From Desulfobacteraceae bacterium (GTDB lineage: Bacteria; Desulfobacterota; DSM-4660; Desulfatiglandales; Desulfatiglandaceae), in assembly GCA_030613055.1 (NCBI GenBank), contig JAUWMR010000024.1, forward strand, positions 1-57,204: a DNA stretch of 57,204 nt, read 5' to 3'. Under the pieces are notes generated by a model. That model was not told the origin of the DNA, searched no databases, and saw only the letters and a program-made list of their open reading frames with translations. Of the stretch, positions 1 through 9,090 are shown in pieces; positions within the stretch are counted from its first letter, which is position 1, and the number at the start of each line of letters is the position of its first letter. A program made the position numbers and the translations under genes.

Positions 1-1
1 T

Positions 2-118
2 TCAATGCATGCACTTGCAGAAAACAGAGGTCAGCCAATGACAAAAATATCCGAAGTGGTCAAACTGAAAACCGGCTACGCGAATTTTGTAGAACTGAAA
101 GCACAGTTACAACCATGA
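2..118 (+). CDS. C-terminal end of an unidentified protein (partial)
   Basis: An open frame runs in from the left edge and stops at TGA 116-118, giving 38 residues that end in FVELKAQLQP. An internal ATG lies at 38. I do not recognise the family. The stop overlaps the ATG of the next frame (ATGA at 115-118), which suggests these two were consecutive genes of an operon whose downstream part has been lost. The bulk of the gene lies outside the window. Confidence 0.4.
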   Translation, partial: SMHALAENRGQPMTKISEVVKLKTGYANFVELKAQLQP

Positions 119-270
119 ACACAGACACAAGAAAACAAATCGAAACAGCACTTCGGGCCTTTTCCGGTTCCGATCGGCGCACCGGCGTCTATGACGCCTT
201 GCGGGATATTCTGAAAAGCAGGGCTTCGCCTGGACAATGCTATCGTTTTCCCCGCCCCGCCTCTCCATAG
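115..270 (+). pseudogene. Short N-terminal gene fragment
   Basis: A 51-codon frame starts at the ATGA overlap with the previous gene. Its first ~30 residues (MNTDTRKQIETALRAFSGSD) have the look of a real protein N-terminus, loosely reminiscent of Eco57I-type restriction-methylase beginnings, which is a weak impression only. After about residue 34 the sequence becomes Pro/Arg-rich and ends, so I read it as the stump of a longer gene truncated by deletion. From 271 to 387 I see no gene. A GC-rich stretch near 249-290 ends in a T-run and might form a weak terminator. Confidence 0.25.
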
Positions 271-387
271 GATGCGCACCTCGGCGGGTTTTTTATGTCG
301 AGCCACTCTGCAACCGCTTTTACCTGATTCACATATATCATCTAAAAGAACTATAAAGTACAAATATTAACATATTAAAAAAATATC

Positions 388-416
388 TTGACAGATATAA
401 AACTAATAAGTACTAT
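388..416 (+). promoter_or_regulatory. Sigma70-like promoter for the XRE-family regulator
   Basis: A perfect -35 box TTGACA (388-393) is followed by a 17-nt spacer and TACTAT (411-416), a four-of-six match to the -10 consensus. Transcription should begin about 422-424, at or next to a GTG codon that opens the regulator frame, so the mRNA would be leaderless. The TTG of the -35 box is in frame with the gene and could be mistaken for its start. Confidence 0.6.
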
Positions 417-423
417 TCAAGAC

Positions 424-1563
424 GTGAAACCAACCCTTGATTTCATCGGAAAAAACATACGATTCCTGCGGCGTCAAAGCAGTTGGACCCTTGCGGAATT
501 AGCCACAAGGGTCGGGATGAGCGAAGGGCCTTTGGGAAGAATAGAGCGGGGGGTCAATGCGCCCTCGGCATCCGTGATATATCGTCTGGCAAAAGTGTTC
601 GGCGTTTCAGTGAACGCGCTTTTTGCAGATGCTGAGCAGGACCTTCACACTATACGTTTTGAAGGAAAGCAGGATCCTTTCCTTGTGACCATCGGAAAAG
701 AAGACGCGATCCTTCCGGGCAGGGTTCAAAGTGCAGCAGGAGATATCATTGAGGCATTTCATGCCTTAGAAGATATCTGCAATGCCCGGAAACGTGCCAG
801 AATACCCCTTCTCATTCCCTTTGATCCGACCGAACAGGGCATGGAGGCCCTCTCGGAAACCGCGCGGCGTATCATGGAAATCCAACACGGCATAGTATTC
901 GACTATTTCGAACTATTTGAAAACCAGGGATTCAGGGTGATTGTCCTTCCCATGCCCAAAGACATAGACAGCTTTTCCTATTATGACCCCCCGAATCAGA
1001 ACGCTTTCTTTTTCCTGAACATCCGCAAGAATCCCGAACGACAGCTTTTCAGCCTTGCATATGAGTTGGGCAGGGTCTTTATCCTTACCTATACAATGCA
1101 ACAAGGCATAGAGTTGTTCGCGTCCCAGGACGAGAAAGGACCTCATGACACGAAAAAACCGTTTACTGCGCGGCGCGGGGCAAATCGTTTTGCCGCTACC
1201 TTTCTCATGCCCAAAAAATCCGTGTGCGACACAATAAACCAGTTAGGTATTCAAAAAAAACACTGGTCCTATGAATTGCTCCTCCGCATCAAACATCGTT
1301 TTGGCATTTCCGCTGAGGCGTTTCTATACCGGTTGGAAGAACTTGAGTTGATTGATCCTGCCTTAGTTGAACCCCTAAAAGAGAAGATCTATGATCATTA
1401 CGATAAAACAACCTTTGGTGAACCCGATTTCTCCAGGCGGCTGTTAACCCCCAACGGCAGGTTGTGGGACTTGGTACTCACGGGGAAAGAAGTGGAAGAG
1501 GGACGTGATGAGGTCATGAAAATTGAAGAAACACTGAAAAAGTGGAAGGTAGTAAAAAAATAA
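424..1563 (+). CDS. XRE-family regulator with ImmA/IrrE-like C-terminal domain
   Basis: The first ~60 residues form a Cro/C1-type helix-turn-helix (KNIRFLRRQSSWTLAELATR then a second helix ending GRIERG). The C-terminal half resembles the ImmA/IrrE (DUF955) domain common in phage and stress regulators, including the ANRFAATFLMP segment. The zinc motif expected as HExxH reads AYELGR near residue 211, so metal-binding and protease activity are probably lost and the domain may only sense or bind. No Shine-Dalgarno precedes either TTG 388 or GTG 424. I chose GTG 424 because TTG 388 lies inside a -35 box. It sits 800 bp before the cas operon on the same strand and could regulate itself, but a link to cas expression is only positional. 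Confidence 0.75.
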   Translation: MKPTLDFIGKNIRFLRRQSSWTLAELATRVGMSEGPLGRIERGVNAPSASVIYRLAKVFGVSVNALFADAEQDLHTIRFEGKQDPFLVTIGKEDAILPGRVQSAAGDIIEAFHALEDICNARKRARIPLLIPFDPTEQGMEALSETARRIMEIQHGIVFDYFELFENQGFRVIVLPMPKDIDSFSYYDPPNQNAFFFLNIRKNPERQLFSLAYELGRVFILTYTMQQGIELFASQDEKGPHDTKKPFTARRGANRFAATFLMPKKSVCDTINQLGIQKKHWSYELLLRIKHRFGISAEAFLYRLEELELIDPALVEPLKEKIYDHYDKTTFGEPDFSRRLLTPNGRLWDLVLTGKEVEEGRDEVMKIEETLKKWKVVKK

Positions 1564-1633
1564 TGAACCACTGAATTCTCAACACTTCTTCCCGCTTGGC
1601 GCAAGACGAGCTGGTTTTTGAAAGGGAAAAAAT

Positions 1634-2089
1634 ATGACAGACGCTAACATAATTGTTCCTGTTGAGCGCGTTGAAAGGACTATACTGATGATACGAGGCC
1701 AAAAGGTGATGATCGACGCTGATCTCGCAAAGCTCTATGGTGTAACCACTAAGCGGCTTAATGAACAAATCAGGCGTAATCGGGATCGTTTTCCAAATGA
1801 TTTCATGTTCCAGCTTACTGCTCGTGAAAAGAATGAGGTGGTCGCAAATTGCGACCACCTTTCTCAGTTAAAGTTTTCCACGGTGTTTCCTCGCGCTCGC
1901 CCTTATAGCAGCGAAGCTGCGTTATATAAAATCGCCAAGCGATTTTATGATGATGAGCAGTTCAAGATTGTCTTTGATGCAATACGCGCACTTATGGTTG
2001 AAACCGAAAAACCCAAAAGGAAGATCGGGTTTGTAGTCAAGGAACCAAAAGGCCGCTATGGCAAACGAACCAGGAAGAAATATTCATGA
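1634..2089 (+). pseudogene. ORF6N-domain protein, apparently internally deleted
   Basis: Residues 1-75 match the N-terminal DNA-binding part of ORF6N/KilA-N-type proteins: RGQKVMIDADLAKLYGV, then RFPNDFMFQLT and NCDHLSQLKFS. Family members then continue with a segment around AFTEHG and VVRAFVxLR. Here that segment is absent and KFS runs into an unrelated stretch (TVFPRARPYSSEAALYKIAK) before the usual tail (FKIVFDAIRALM, then KRKIGFVVKE). The frame stays open to 151 aa, so this is a deletion or replacement of about 60-80 codons rather than a simple frameshift. ORF6N proteins are typical phage or island cargo and probably bind DNA. Whether the shortened product folds is unknown. Confidence 0.6.
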
Positions 2090-2364
2090 CCCCGAAAACA
2101 GCAACCAGAATCCACCCTGCCCACAATTGAAGAGATCGAGGAGGAGCTCGGTAAAACCGGAGGGAGACTTTTGAAATGAAAAACGGTGTTTCTTTCCCCT
2201 CGTTTGACCTTATCTGTCAAAACCGTGTGGTAGAATACTATGAACAGTGGCCTCAATTCTAATGACAATAGACTGTTGTTTTAATAAAAATTAAGCTTTA
2301 GCATGGCTTCAGCGGTTAAACTTGAATCAAACAGATTATTAAGGATATCTCGACTTCCAATGCA
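2090..2364 (+). other. Upstream region of the cas operon
   Basis: No complete gene is seen. One short frame here (tail TIEEIEEELGKTGGRLLK, stop near 2176) looks like the C-terminus of a lost protein, so the ORF6N-cas3 junction is also a deletion scar. The region must hold the cas promoter, but I find only weak candidates, for example TTGACC near 2209 with TAGAAT 21 nt downstream, which is too long a spacer to trust. Confidence 0.3.
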
Positions 2365-5076
2365 ATGGATCTATCAGATAACAATTTAATATATCGTTAC
2401 TGGGGCAAAGCAGAAAAGGCATCCGACAAGGAATTCCCAGACCACCATTTGTTAGTATATCATTGCCTTGATGTTGCAGCGGTGGGGAATGTAATATTAG
2501 ACCGACAACCTGATTTGCTGCAAAAGTTTGAGAATCTATCTGGATTATATAGCAACTCATTTCTGAGATGGAGCACATTCTTGCTTGCCATCCACGATAT
2601 TGGCAAGTTTGCTGATGGTTTTCAGAACCTGAGGCCTGATTTATTTCAGCAACTACAAAAACGCTGTACTCAGATGCCATATAATGAACGCCACGATACC
2701 CTTGGGCATCGTTTTTGTTTAGAGTGCCTAACACCTGTATTTGTTAAAAAAGGAATTCAAGATCATGAGAATAATGGTATTGAGAAAGATTTGCAGGACT
2801 TGTTGGAACCCTGGTTTAGCGCGGTTACAGGTCATCACGGGAGACCGCCGAAGCCGGACATCCTTCCACAACCCATTCAAACTCAATTCCCTGATCAAGT
2901 TTGCAAAGATACGTTGACCTACGTGCAAGATATATTTGCCATGTTTTTGCCGAATGGTCTGCCATTCCAACCGGATGCTTATGACCATTTCTATGAGACG
3001 TTCAACCGGATTTCCTGGCTGATGGCTGGTCTGGCTGTTGCCGCCGACTGGATTGGCTCCAATAAACGATGGTTTCCTTACAATATGAAAGCTATGCCGC
3101 TTGCCGAGTACTGGGAGGATATAGCGATGCCGCAGGCAGTAAAGGCAGTTGCTGAATGTGGCTTGACTGCTCAGGCAATTGCGCCGTCGGCAGGCATGAA
3201 TATACTCTTCCCTGATATTACCATGCCAACACCATTACAACGGCTGGTGGAAGAGATTGAGATTAATAAGGGACCACAGCTTTTCATTATCGAAGAAGTG
3301 ACTGGTGGTGGTAAAACAGAGGCTGCACTCACCCTTGCCCATCGCCTAATGGCTAAAGGAGTGGCTGACGGTCTGTTTATGGCCCTGCCGACAATGGCGA
3401 CAGCCAACGCCATGCACACGCGCATACAGGCCGTTTACCGGAAGTTATTTTCGGATAATAGTGGACCTTCCTTAATACTGGCCCATAGCGCCAGTCAGAT
3501 GACTTTGGATCTGGAGAGGAAGAACCTTGCGGACAAAGGTTACGGTCATGGCCATAGCAGTGCATCTCAAGATTGCAACGCATGGCTTGCTGATAGCCGT
3601 AAGAAAGCCCTGCTGGCTCATGTTGGGGTGGGAACGATTGATCAGGCTTTACTTGCAATTTTGGCTGTCCGGCATCAGTCACTTCGTTTGTTGGGCCTTG
3701 CCCGCAAGTTGCTGCTCGTGGATGAGGTGCATGCATGCGACGCTTACGTACACCGCCTGCTTTGTACACTATTGCAATTTCATGCTGCACATGGAAATAG
3801 CGCCATTTTGCTGTCTGCAACGCTGCCTCAGGCCATGCGTGCTGAATTGATTAGAGCTTTTTCGGAAGGTGCTGGGACAAGAACTTTGGGGATAAAAAAT
3901 AATGCCTATCCATTGTTGACACATTTTTCAACTGAGGATATCCGAGAACTACCTGTAGAGGCGCGCACGTCCATTTCGGGACCTGTAGATATACAACCCC
4001 TTCATTCCGCCAATGAAGTACACCAAAGATTGCGAGAAGCGTTGGAGGCCGGCGGTTGCGCTTGTTGGGTGCGAAATACAGTCTTAGATGCGCTGGAGGC
4101 ATATCGTGAATGGGTGGGAATACTGGGAGATGATAAGGTGATGCTATTTCACGCCCGCTTTGCCCTGTCGGATCGCCTAAAGATCGAAAGGGATGTAATT
4201 CGCTATTTTGGACCGAATAGTAAGGAGGAAGATCGTAGAGGTAGACTCCTTATTGCGACCCAGGTGGTGGAACAATCACTGGATTTGGATTTTGATTTTA
4301 TGGTCAGTGATCTTGCACCTATAGATCTATTGATTCAAAGAGCAGGAAGATTGCACAGGCATGCACGAGGCCAAAGAAATTCGGCCATATTAGGCGTGTA
4401 TATGCCGGAGCCGATGGAAGACGCTGGGAAAGAGTGGTTCAAAGCGATGTTTCCAAAAGCGGCATGGGTGTATAAACATCACGGTCAATTATGGCTTACC
4501 GCCACGTGGTTATGTGAGCGAAAAGAATTTTCCATGCCTGATGATGCCCGCGAAATGATCGAACGGGTTTATGGAGATGAATCGCAGAAAGCAATCCCCA
4601 AGGACTTGATATTAGCAGAGGACCAGACAATGGGGCAAGATATGGCAGATCGAAGCCTCGCAAGCCTCAATAGTTTGAAACTTGACGATGGTTACAGGTG
4701 TACTATGACCAACTGGCAAGATGATGCTTTTGCACCTACCCGTTTAGGCGAACCCACGGTTACTGTACGGCTTGCACGTTTGAATGGCAAACAGCTTGTT
4801 CCCTGGTTCTCTAAAAATACAGGCCATGACTGGGAACTGTCGCAGCTTTCCATCCGTAAATCGCAGATTGCGAGTGAAGATTCAAATTACCTCCAGGAGC
4901 TTGTTGCGGCTGCAAGGGCGGTTATGCCTGATGAAGGACGCTATTGCGTAGTGATTCCAATGAAGGAAGGCGGAGATACATGGAGGGGACAGGCTTTGAA
5001 CAGCCAAGATCAAACAGTAGACGTAATATACAATAGTTTGATGGGTCTGGAAGTTAGCAAAGGAGGAAACACATGA
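2365..5076 (+). CDS. cas3: Cas3 HD nuclease-helicase, type I-E
   Basis: Cas3 is recruited by target-bound Cascade, nicks the displaced strand and degrades DNA 3' to 5' using its helicase. At 903 aa it has the usual single-chain size. The N-terminal HD nuclease shows H33 and the HD pair H77-D78 (AIHDIGKFADG). The superfamily-2 helicase follows: Walker A GGGKT at 314-318, DEVH at 453-456, SATL at 484-487 and the arginine-finger motif QRAGRLHRH at 658-666. All catalytic motifs look intact. The ATG at 2365 gives the expected N-terminus (RYWGKAE), although no good Shine-Dalgarno precedes it. The stop overlaps cas8e by 4 nt (ATGA), so the two are translationally coupled. Confidence 0.96.
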   Translation: MDLSDNNLIYRYWGKAEKASDKEFPDHHLLVYHCLDVAAVGNVILDRQPDLLQKFENLSGLYSNSFLRWSTFLLAIHDIGKFADGFQNLRPDLFQQLQKRCTQMPYNERHDTLGHRFCLECLTPVFVKKGIQDHENNGIEKDLQDLLEPWFSAVTGHHGRPPKPDILPQPIQTQFPDQVCKDTLTYVQDIFAMFLPNGLPFQPDAYDHFYETFNRISWLMAGLAVAADWIGSNKRWFPYNMKAMPLAEYWEDIAMPQAVKAVAECGLTAQAIAPSAGMNILFPDITMPTPLQRLVEEIEINKGPQLFIIEEVTGGGKTEAALTLAHRLMAKGVADGLFMALPTMATANAMHTRIQAVYRKLFSDNSGPSLILAHSASQMTLDLERKNLADKGYGHGHSSASQDCNAWLADSRKKALLAHVGVGTIDQALLAILAVRHQSLRLLGLARKLLLVDEVHACDAYVHRLLCTLLQFHAAHGNSAILLSATLPQAMRAELIRAFSEGAGTRTLGIKNNAYPLLTHFSTEDIRELPVEARTSISGPVDIQPLHSANEVHQRLREALEAGGCACWVRNTVLDALEAYREWVGILGDDKVMLFHARFALSDRLKIERDVIRYFGPNSKEEDRRGRLLIATQVVEQSLDLDFDFMVSDLAPIDLLIQRAGRLHRHARGQRNSAILGVYMPEPMEDAGKEWFKAMFPKAAWVYKHHGQLWLTATWLCERKEFSMPDDAREMIERVYGDESQKAIPKDLILAEDQTMGQDMADRSLASLNSLKLDDGYRCTMTNWQDDAFAPTRLGEPTVTVRLARLNGKQLVPWFSKNTGHDWELSQLSIRKSQIASEDSNYLQELVAAARAVMPDEGRYCVVIPMKEGGDTWRGQALNSQDQTVDVIYNSLMGLEVSKGGNT

Positions 5077-6692
5077 ATCTAATTACAGACGCATGGATTC
5101 CTGTACGCCGTAAAAGCGGCAAAGTAAATCGCATAGCGCCATGGCAAATAACCGAAGGTGAAGGTGAAGATGTCATAACTGTTCTTGCCGCGCCGAGACC
5201 GGATTTCAATGGTGCGCTAATTCAGTTTTTAATCGGCCTTTTGCAGACAACCTTCGCACCAAAAAACCCTCGTGAGTGGCGGAAATGGTTTCAACAGCCA
5301 CCAGGAACCGAGGAACTACGAGAGGCATTTGAACCGATTGTTTATGCCTTTGACCTAGATGGTGAGGGGCCACGATTTATGCAGGAAACTGATTTGAAAA
5401 ACTCAAAAAAAGCAAAGATTCAGCCAATCACCTATTTGCTTATTGATGCTCCCACAGATAACACTATTAAAGACAATATTGACCTATTTGTTAAGAGAAC
5501 AAGCCAAACCAAAACAGATGATGGTGTTATATTTTGTTTACCGTGCGCAGCAGCAGCCCTTTTTACAATGCAGACGTTTGCTCCAAGCGGCGGGGGTGGA
5601 GGTGGTGGAAAATTCACAAGTTTGCGTGGAGGTGGTCCATTGAGCACCATCGTTGTCGAAAACACGCTTTGGAAGACCTTGTGGCTTAATGTGATGGAAA
5701 TGTCCTATTTTTCTTCTAATAAGAATTATCCGATTGAGCATACCTTTCCATGGCTCCAACCAGGAAAATTTATTAGGTCAAAAAAAGGTAGAGCCATAAC
5801 TTCAGAGGAGATGGACCCTTTACACGTCTACTGGGGAATGCCAAGAAGAGTTTTTTTTGATATCAAGTGTGGTGAGATTGAAAAACAGTGTTTTGTCTGT
5901 GGATGTATGACCAACAAATATTCCGGAAACTATAAGGATTTGACAATGGGGATAAGTTATTTCGCGGGTTCGGGTAAAAACAAGAAACCTTCTTGGGTGT
6001 ATCCCTTACATCCTCTTTCCCCCTATTTTATTGATAAAGATGGAACGCCTACGGCAATTCATCCACAGCCTGGAGGGATCGGCTACCGACACTGGCTGGG
6101 ACTGATTCAGTCCGACCAGGGAAACAAAGGAAAACGGCAACCAGCCAGTGTTGTAGAGCATTTCATTCTCGAAAGGCGGAGGGATCTGAGGCTGTGGGCT
6201 TTTGGTTATGATATGGATAATATGAAGGCACGCTGCTGGTATGACAGCACCATGCCCTTAGTATTGGCCGATGACTCGATTCGGAAATCTTATGAGTTCC
6301 ATACAGCTGCATTAGTGAATGGAGCCCAGTATGTTTCCCGGCAAACACGTGCACAGATAAAAAAGACATTTTTCAAGCAAGTGACCGATGTGAAAGGCGA
6401 CCTTTCATTTGTTGAGTCTCGCTTCTGGCAAGAAACGGAGGGGGACTTTTTCGCCTATCTCAGCAAATTGCGCGATGCATTAAACAGAAGTGACGATGTT
6501 GTTCCTATCCTTAAAGAATGGCATAAGCGCCTTGCGAGTATGGCTGAAACCATCTTCAACGATGTTTCCCAGACTGGGGCATTTGATGCGGCAGATCCTA
6601 AGCGCATTGCACTGGCTTGGCGCGATCTGCAAAAAAGCATTTACAGCAAAAAACTACGCGAACAGCTTGGCCTACCAGCAAGAAGTAGGTAG
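5073..6692 (+). CDS. casA: Cas8e/CasA (Cse1), Cascade large subunit
   Basis: CasA recognises the PAM, helps seed the R-loop and recruits Cas3. The 539-aa product begins with the family signature NLITDAWIPV and carries the glycine-rich region (APSGGG...SLRGGGPLSTIV) that precedes the DNA-contacting loops. The glycine run is unusually long: seven consecutive Gly codons at residues 173-179 (nt 5589-5609), built of GGN triplets that could slip in replication. It overlaps cas3 by 4 nt. A Cys pair in CFVCGC and the C-terminal four-helix bundle region are present. I see no internal break. Confidence 0.94.
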   Translation: MNLITDAWIPVRRKSGKVNRIAPWQITEGEGEDVITVLAAPRPDFNGALIQFLIGLLQTTFAPKNPREWRKWFQQPPGTEELREAFEPIVYAFDLDGEGPRFMQETDLKNSKKAKIQPITYLLIDAPTDNTIKDNIDLFVKRTSQTKTDDGVIFCLPCAAAALFTMQTFAPSGGGGGGGKFTSLRGGGPLSTIVVENTLWKTLWLNVMEMSYFSSNKNYPIEHTFPWLQPGKFIRSKKGRAITSEEMDPLHVYWGMPRRVFFDIKCGEIEKQCFVCGCMTNKYSGNYKDLTMGISYFAGSGKNKKPSWVYPLHPLSPYFIDKDGTPTAIHPQPGGIGYRHWLGLIQSDQGNKGKRQPASVVEHFILERRRDLRLWAFGYDMDNMKARCWYDSTMPLVLADDSIRKSYEFHTAALVNGAQYVSRQTRAQIKKTFFKQVTDVKGDLSFVESRFWQETEGDFFAYLSKLRDALNRSDDVVPILKEWHKRLASMAETIFNDVSQTGAFDAADPKRIALAWRDLQKSIYSKKLREQLGLPARSR

Positions 6693-6726
6693 CATCAAGC
6701 ATAACAAAGACAAGAAAGGAGAAAAT

Positions 6727-7242
6727 ATGTCAGAGAAAAAGACTAAGCGACTGTTTCAGACAGGAGATGATTCCGTCGCCATTCTGCGCTCATGGTGGCA
6801 GTGGCTGGAACAGCATAGAGGTGATCGCGCGGTGTTGAGAAGGGCTTCAAGTCCGACCGAGGTAGTTTTTTCCCCAGCCTATCACCATTTGTTGGGCCAA
6901 CTTCAGCAACAGGAGTACAAAGTCAGTCGCGAGGCGCTGGCGGCAGTCGTGGGTTTGGCATCTCATGTAAAGGGGGATGTTGGCACGGACAAGAGCATTG
7001 CTCAGTTGATGGCTGGCTCCAGGCCGAGTGGAAGCGGAGCAAAGGTAAGCGGCCTCCGTTTTCGCCGTCTATTGGCTGTAACGGGGAGAGACGAACTGTA
7101 TCCCTTTTTAATCCGCGTGATTCGACTGCTTGATGGTAAAGTCAACCTATTAAGTCTGGCCAATTCCGCCTATTGGTGGAATGAAATTACCCGAAAGCAG
7201 TGGGCCTATGAATACTATGCAACCGCACCTACAGAACAATAA
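6727..7242 (+). CDS. casB: Cse2/CasB, Cascade small subunit
   Basis: CasB forms the dimer along the belly of Cascade that stabilises the displaced strand. The product is 171 aa, normal for the family, starting at ATG 6727 behind the Shine-Dalgarno AAAGGAG (6716-6722). Recognisable pieces are the N-terminal WWQWLEQHRGDRAVLRRA, the FSPAYHHLL segment and the central GLRFRRLLAV helix, followed by the C-terminal YWWNEITRKQWAYEYY. A longer frame opens upstream within casA, but the RBS and homology put the start at 6727. Basic residues on the conserved helices fit nucleic-acid contact. Confidence 0.92.
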   Translation: MSEKKTKRLFQTGDDSVAILRSWWQWLEQHRGDRAVLRRASSPTEVVFSPAYHHLLGQLQQQEYKVSREALAAVVGLASHVKGDVGTDKSIAQLMAGSRPSGSGAKVSGLRFRRLLAVTGRDELYPFLIRVIRLLDGKVNLLSLANSAYWWNEITRKQWAYEYYATAPTEQ

Positions 7243-7261
7243 AACAAGAAAGGAGAATATC

Positions 7262-8347
7262 ATGAGCACATTTATCCAATTACATCTTTTGACGAGCTAT
7301 CCACCGGCAAATCTAAATCGTGACGATTTGGGAAGGCCCAAAACTGCAATAATGGGTGGAGTACAGCGTTTGCGCATTTCGTCTCAGAGTCTCAAGAGAG
7401 CATGGAGGACATCAGATCTATTTGAGGAGGCATTGGCAGGCCATATTGGGATACGGACCAAAGAAAAAGGGCTTCAAGTTTTTGATCAGCTTAGACAATC
7501 GGGAGTAAATGAAAAACAGTCCAAAGAGTGGGCTATGGCAGTAGCGGGAGAGTTCGGGAAATTGAAGGGAAAAAGCGATAAGAATCCGTTACAGGACTTG
7601 GAAATTGAACAACTTGCACACTTCAGTCCGGATTAAAGCCAGGCCATTGAGGCCCTAATCAGGATCTTGATTAAGGAGAAACGCAAGCCAATAGATAAAG
7701 AATTGCATCTGTTGCGCAAGAAGCATAAGGGGGTGGATATTGCCTTGTTTGGCCGGATGCTAGCATCTAACCCTGAGTTCAATGTCGAAGCCGCTGTTCA
7801 GGTTGCCCATGCCATTACTGTACATAAAGTAGCAGTTGAAGATGATTATTTCACGGCCGTTGATGATTTGAACATGGGCGAAGAAGATATGGGAGCTGGC
7901 CATATAGGCGAGACCGAGTTTGCTGCTGGTCTGTTTTATCTTTATGTCTGCATTAATCGCGATTTGTTGCTCAACAATATTCAAGATGATGAAAAACTTA
8001 CAGTAAAGACCCTCCTAGCGCTGACCGAAGCGGCGGCAACCATCGCTCCCACCGGTAAACAGAATAGTTTTGCATCCCGTGCGTACGCATCATACATTCT
8101 TGCGGAGAAGGGGAGGAAACAACCGCGCACACTTTCCGTGGCATTCCTTAAGCCGGTTACAGGAACGGATATGCTCTCTGATGCAGTTGCTTCTTTGGAA
8201 AGTACACTTAACAACATAGACAAAGTGTACGGATCCACCTCTGAAGGCAAATATCAAGTTAATACAGCGAAAGGAGAAGGCACCTTTAAGGAACTGCTTG
8301 AGTTTGTGGTCTCACCATTATCTCAAAACAACGATAAGGAAGACTAA
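7262..8347 (+). pseudogene. casC: cas7/casC (Cse4) Cascade backbone gene, interrupted by an in-frame stop
   Basis: Cas7 polymerises along the crRNA (six copies in E. coli Cascade) and is indispensable for interference. The gene starts at ATG 7262 behind AAAGGAG with the classic N-terminus FIQLHLLTSYPPANLNRDD and RLRISSQSLKRAWR. Codon 125 is TAA (7634-7636), inside the stretch HFSPD-stop-SQAIEALI. The frame is the same on both sides and homology continues without loss of residues to ELLEFV and the end, so one nucleotide change (for example from CAA, GAA or AAA) explains it. Re-initiation could occur at TTG 7667, but no Shine-Dalgarno precedes it. The rest of the gene has not decayed, so the mutation is recent, is a sequence error, or is tolerated. 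Confidence 0.9.
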
Positions 8348-8349
8348 TC

Positions 8350-9087
8350 ATGAAAGAATATATGATCTTCAGGCTATATGGCCCCATGGCATCATGGGGC
8401 GACATTGCAGTAGGTGAAGTGCGACCAAGCTATACACATCCATCCAAGTCAGCGGTGTTGGGTTTGATTGCCGCAGCATTGGGAATCTCGCGAGACCAGG
8501 AATCATTGCACCGGCGCTTGGCTGACAGCTATGGTTTTGCTGTACGGATCGATAATGTTGGCCAACCATTATCAGATTATCATACGGCCCAAGTTCCACC
8601 TTCGGGGACAGGGCGCAAGAGAACTATTTTTGCCACACGTAGGGATGAGGTTGTAACCTTGCCCAGGGAAAAACTTAAAACCATTATTTCCAAACGTGAT
8701 TATCGTATGGATACCCTGGCTACTGTGGTGCTTTGGGAGCGGGCTTCACCTCCACACTCATTAGAAAAATTGGCTGAAGCTTTACAGCATCCAGGTTATG
8801 TGCTGTACCTTGGCCGTAAGTCCTGTCCGTTGGGTTTGCCTATGGAAGCCCAGGTTGTTGCAGCGGATACTCTCTTGGAGGCTCTGAGAAAGGCCAAGTT
8901 TACAGATTTTGTAGAACTGCGAAATTTGCCTGATACAGGCAGGTCGGCCCTTTACTGGGAAGAAAATGCGAATGCAGGTATACAACCTCAACACACCTTT
9001 GAGCGTCGCGATATACCGCTTTCCCGCCTGAGGTGGCAATTTGATGTGCGACTGGAATATCACGCATCATACCCTGCGGAGGATTAA
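8350..9087 (+). CDS. cas5: Cas5e/CasD, crRNA 5'-handle binding subunit
   Basis: Cas5 holds the 5' repeat-derived handle of the crRNA and caps the Cas7 filament next to CasA. The 245-aa protein begins MKEYMIFRLYGPMASWGD, the RAMP beta-strand and loop of the family, followed by TYTHPSKSAVLGLIAAALG-type helices (here SYTHPSKSAVLGL). It starts 2 nt after the cas7 stop, so its translation probably depends partly on ribosomes that finish cas7; the internal cas7 stop may therefore have polar effects. No break is seen. Confidence 0.93.
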   Translation: MKEYMIFRLYGPMASWGDIAVGEVRPSYTHPSKSAVLGLIAAALGISRDQESLHRRLADSYGFAVRIDNVGQPLSDYHTAQVPPSGTGRKRTIFATRRDEVVTLPREKLKTIISKRDYRMDTLATVVLWERASPPHSLEKLAEALQHPGYVLYLGRKSCPLGLPMEAQVVAADTLLEALRKAKFTDFVELRNLPDTGRSALYWEENANAGIQPQHTFERRDIPLSRLRWQFDVRLEYHASYPAED

Positions 9088-9090
9088 GCC

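Noticed and set aside
388-390. TTG as start of the XRE regulator
   Set aside because: TTGACA here is a good -35 box paired with TACTAT; no RBS precedes it.
7262-7262. Programmed frameshift in cas7
   Set aside because: Both halves are in the same frame; only a stop codon separates them.
7634-7636. TAA in cas7 as evidence for a changed genetic code
   Set aside because: Other genes in the window end properly at TAA and none reads through it.
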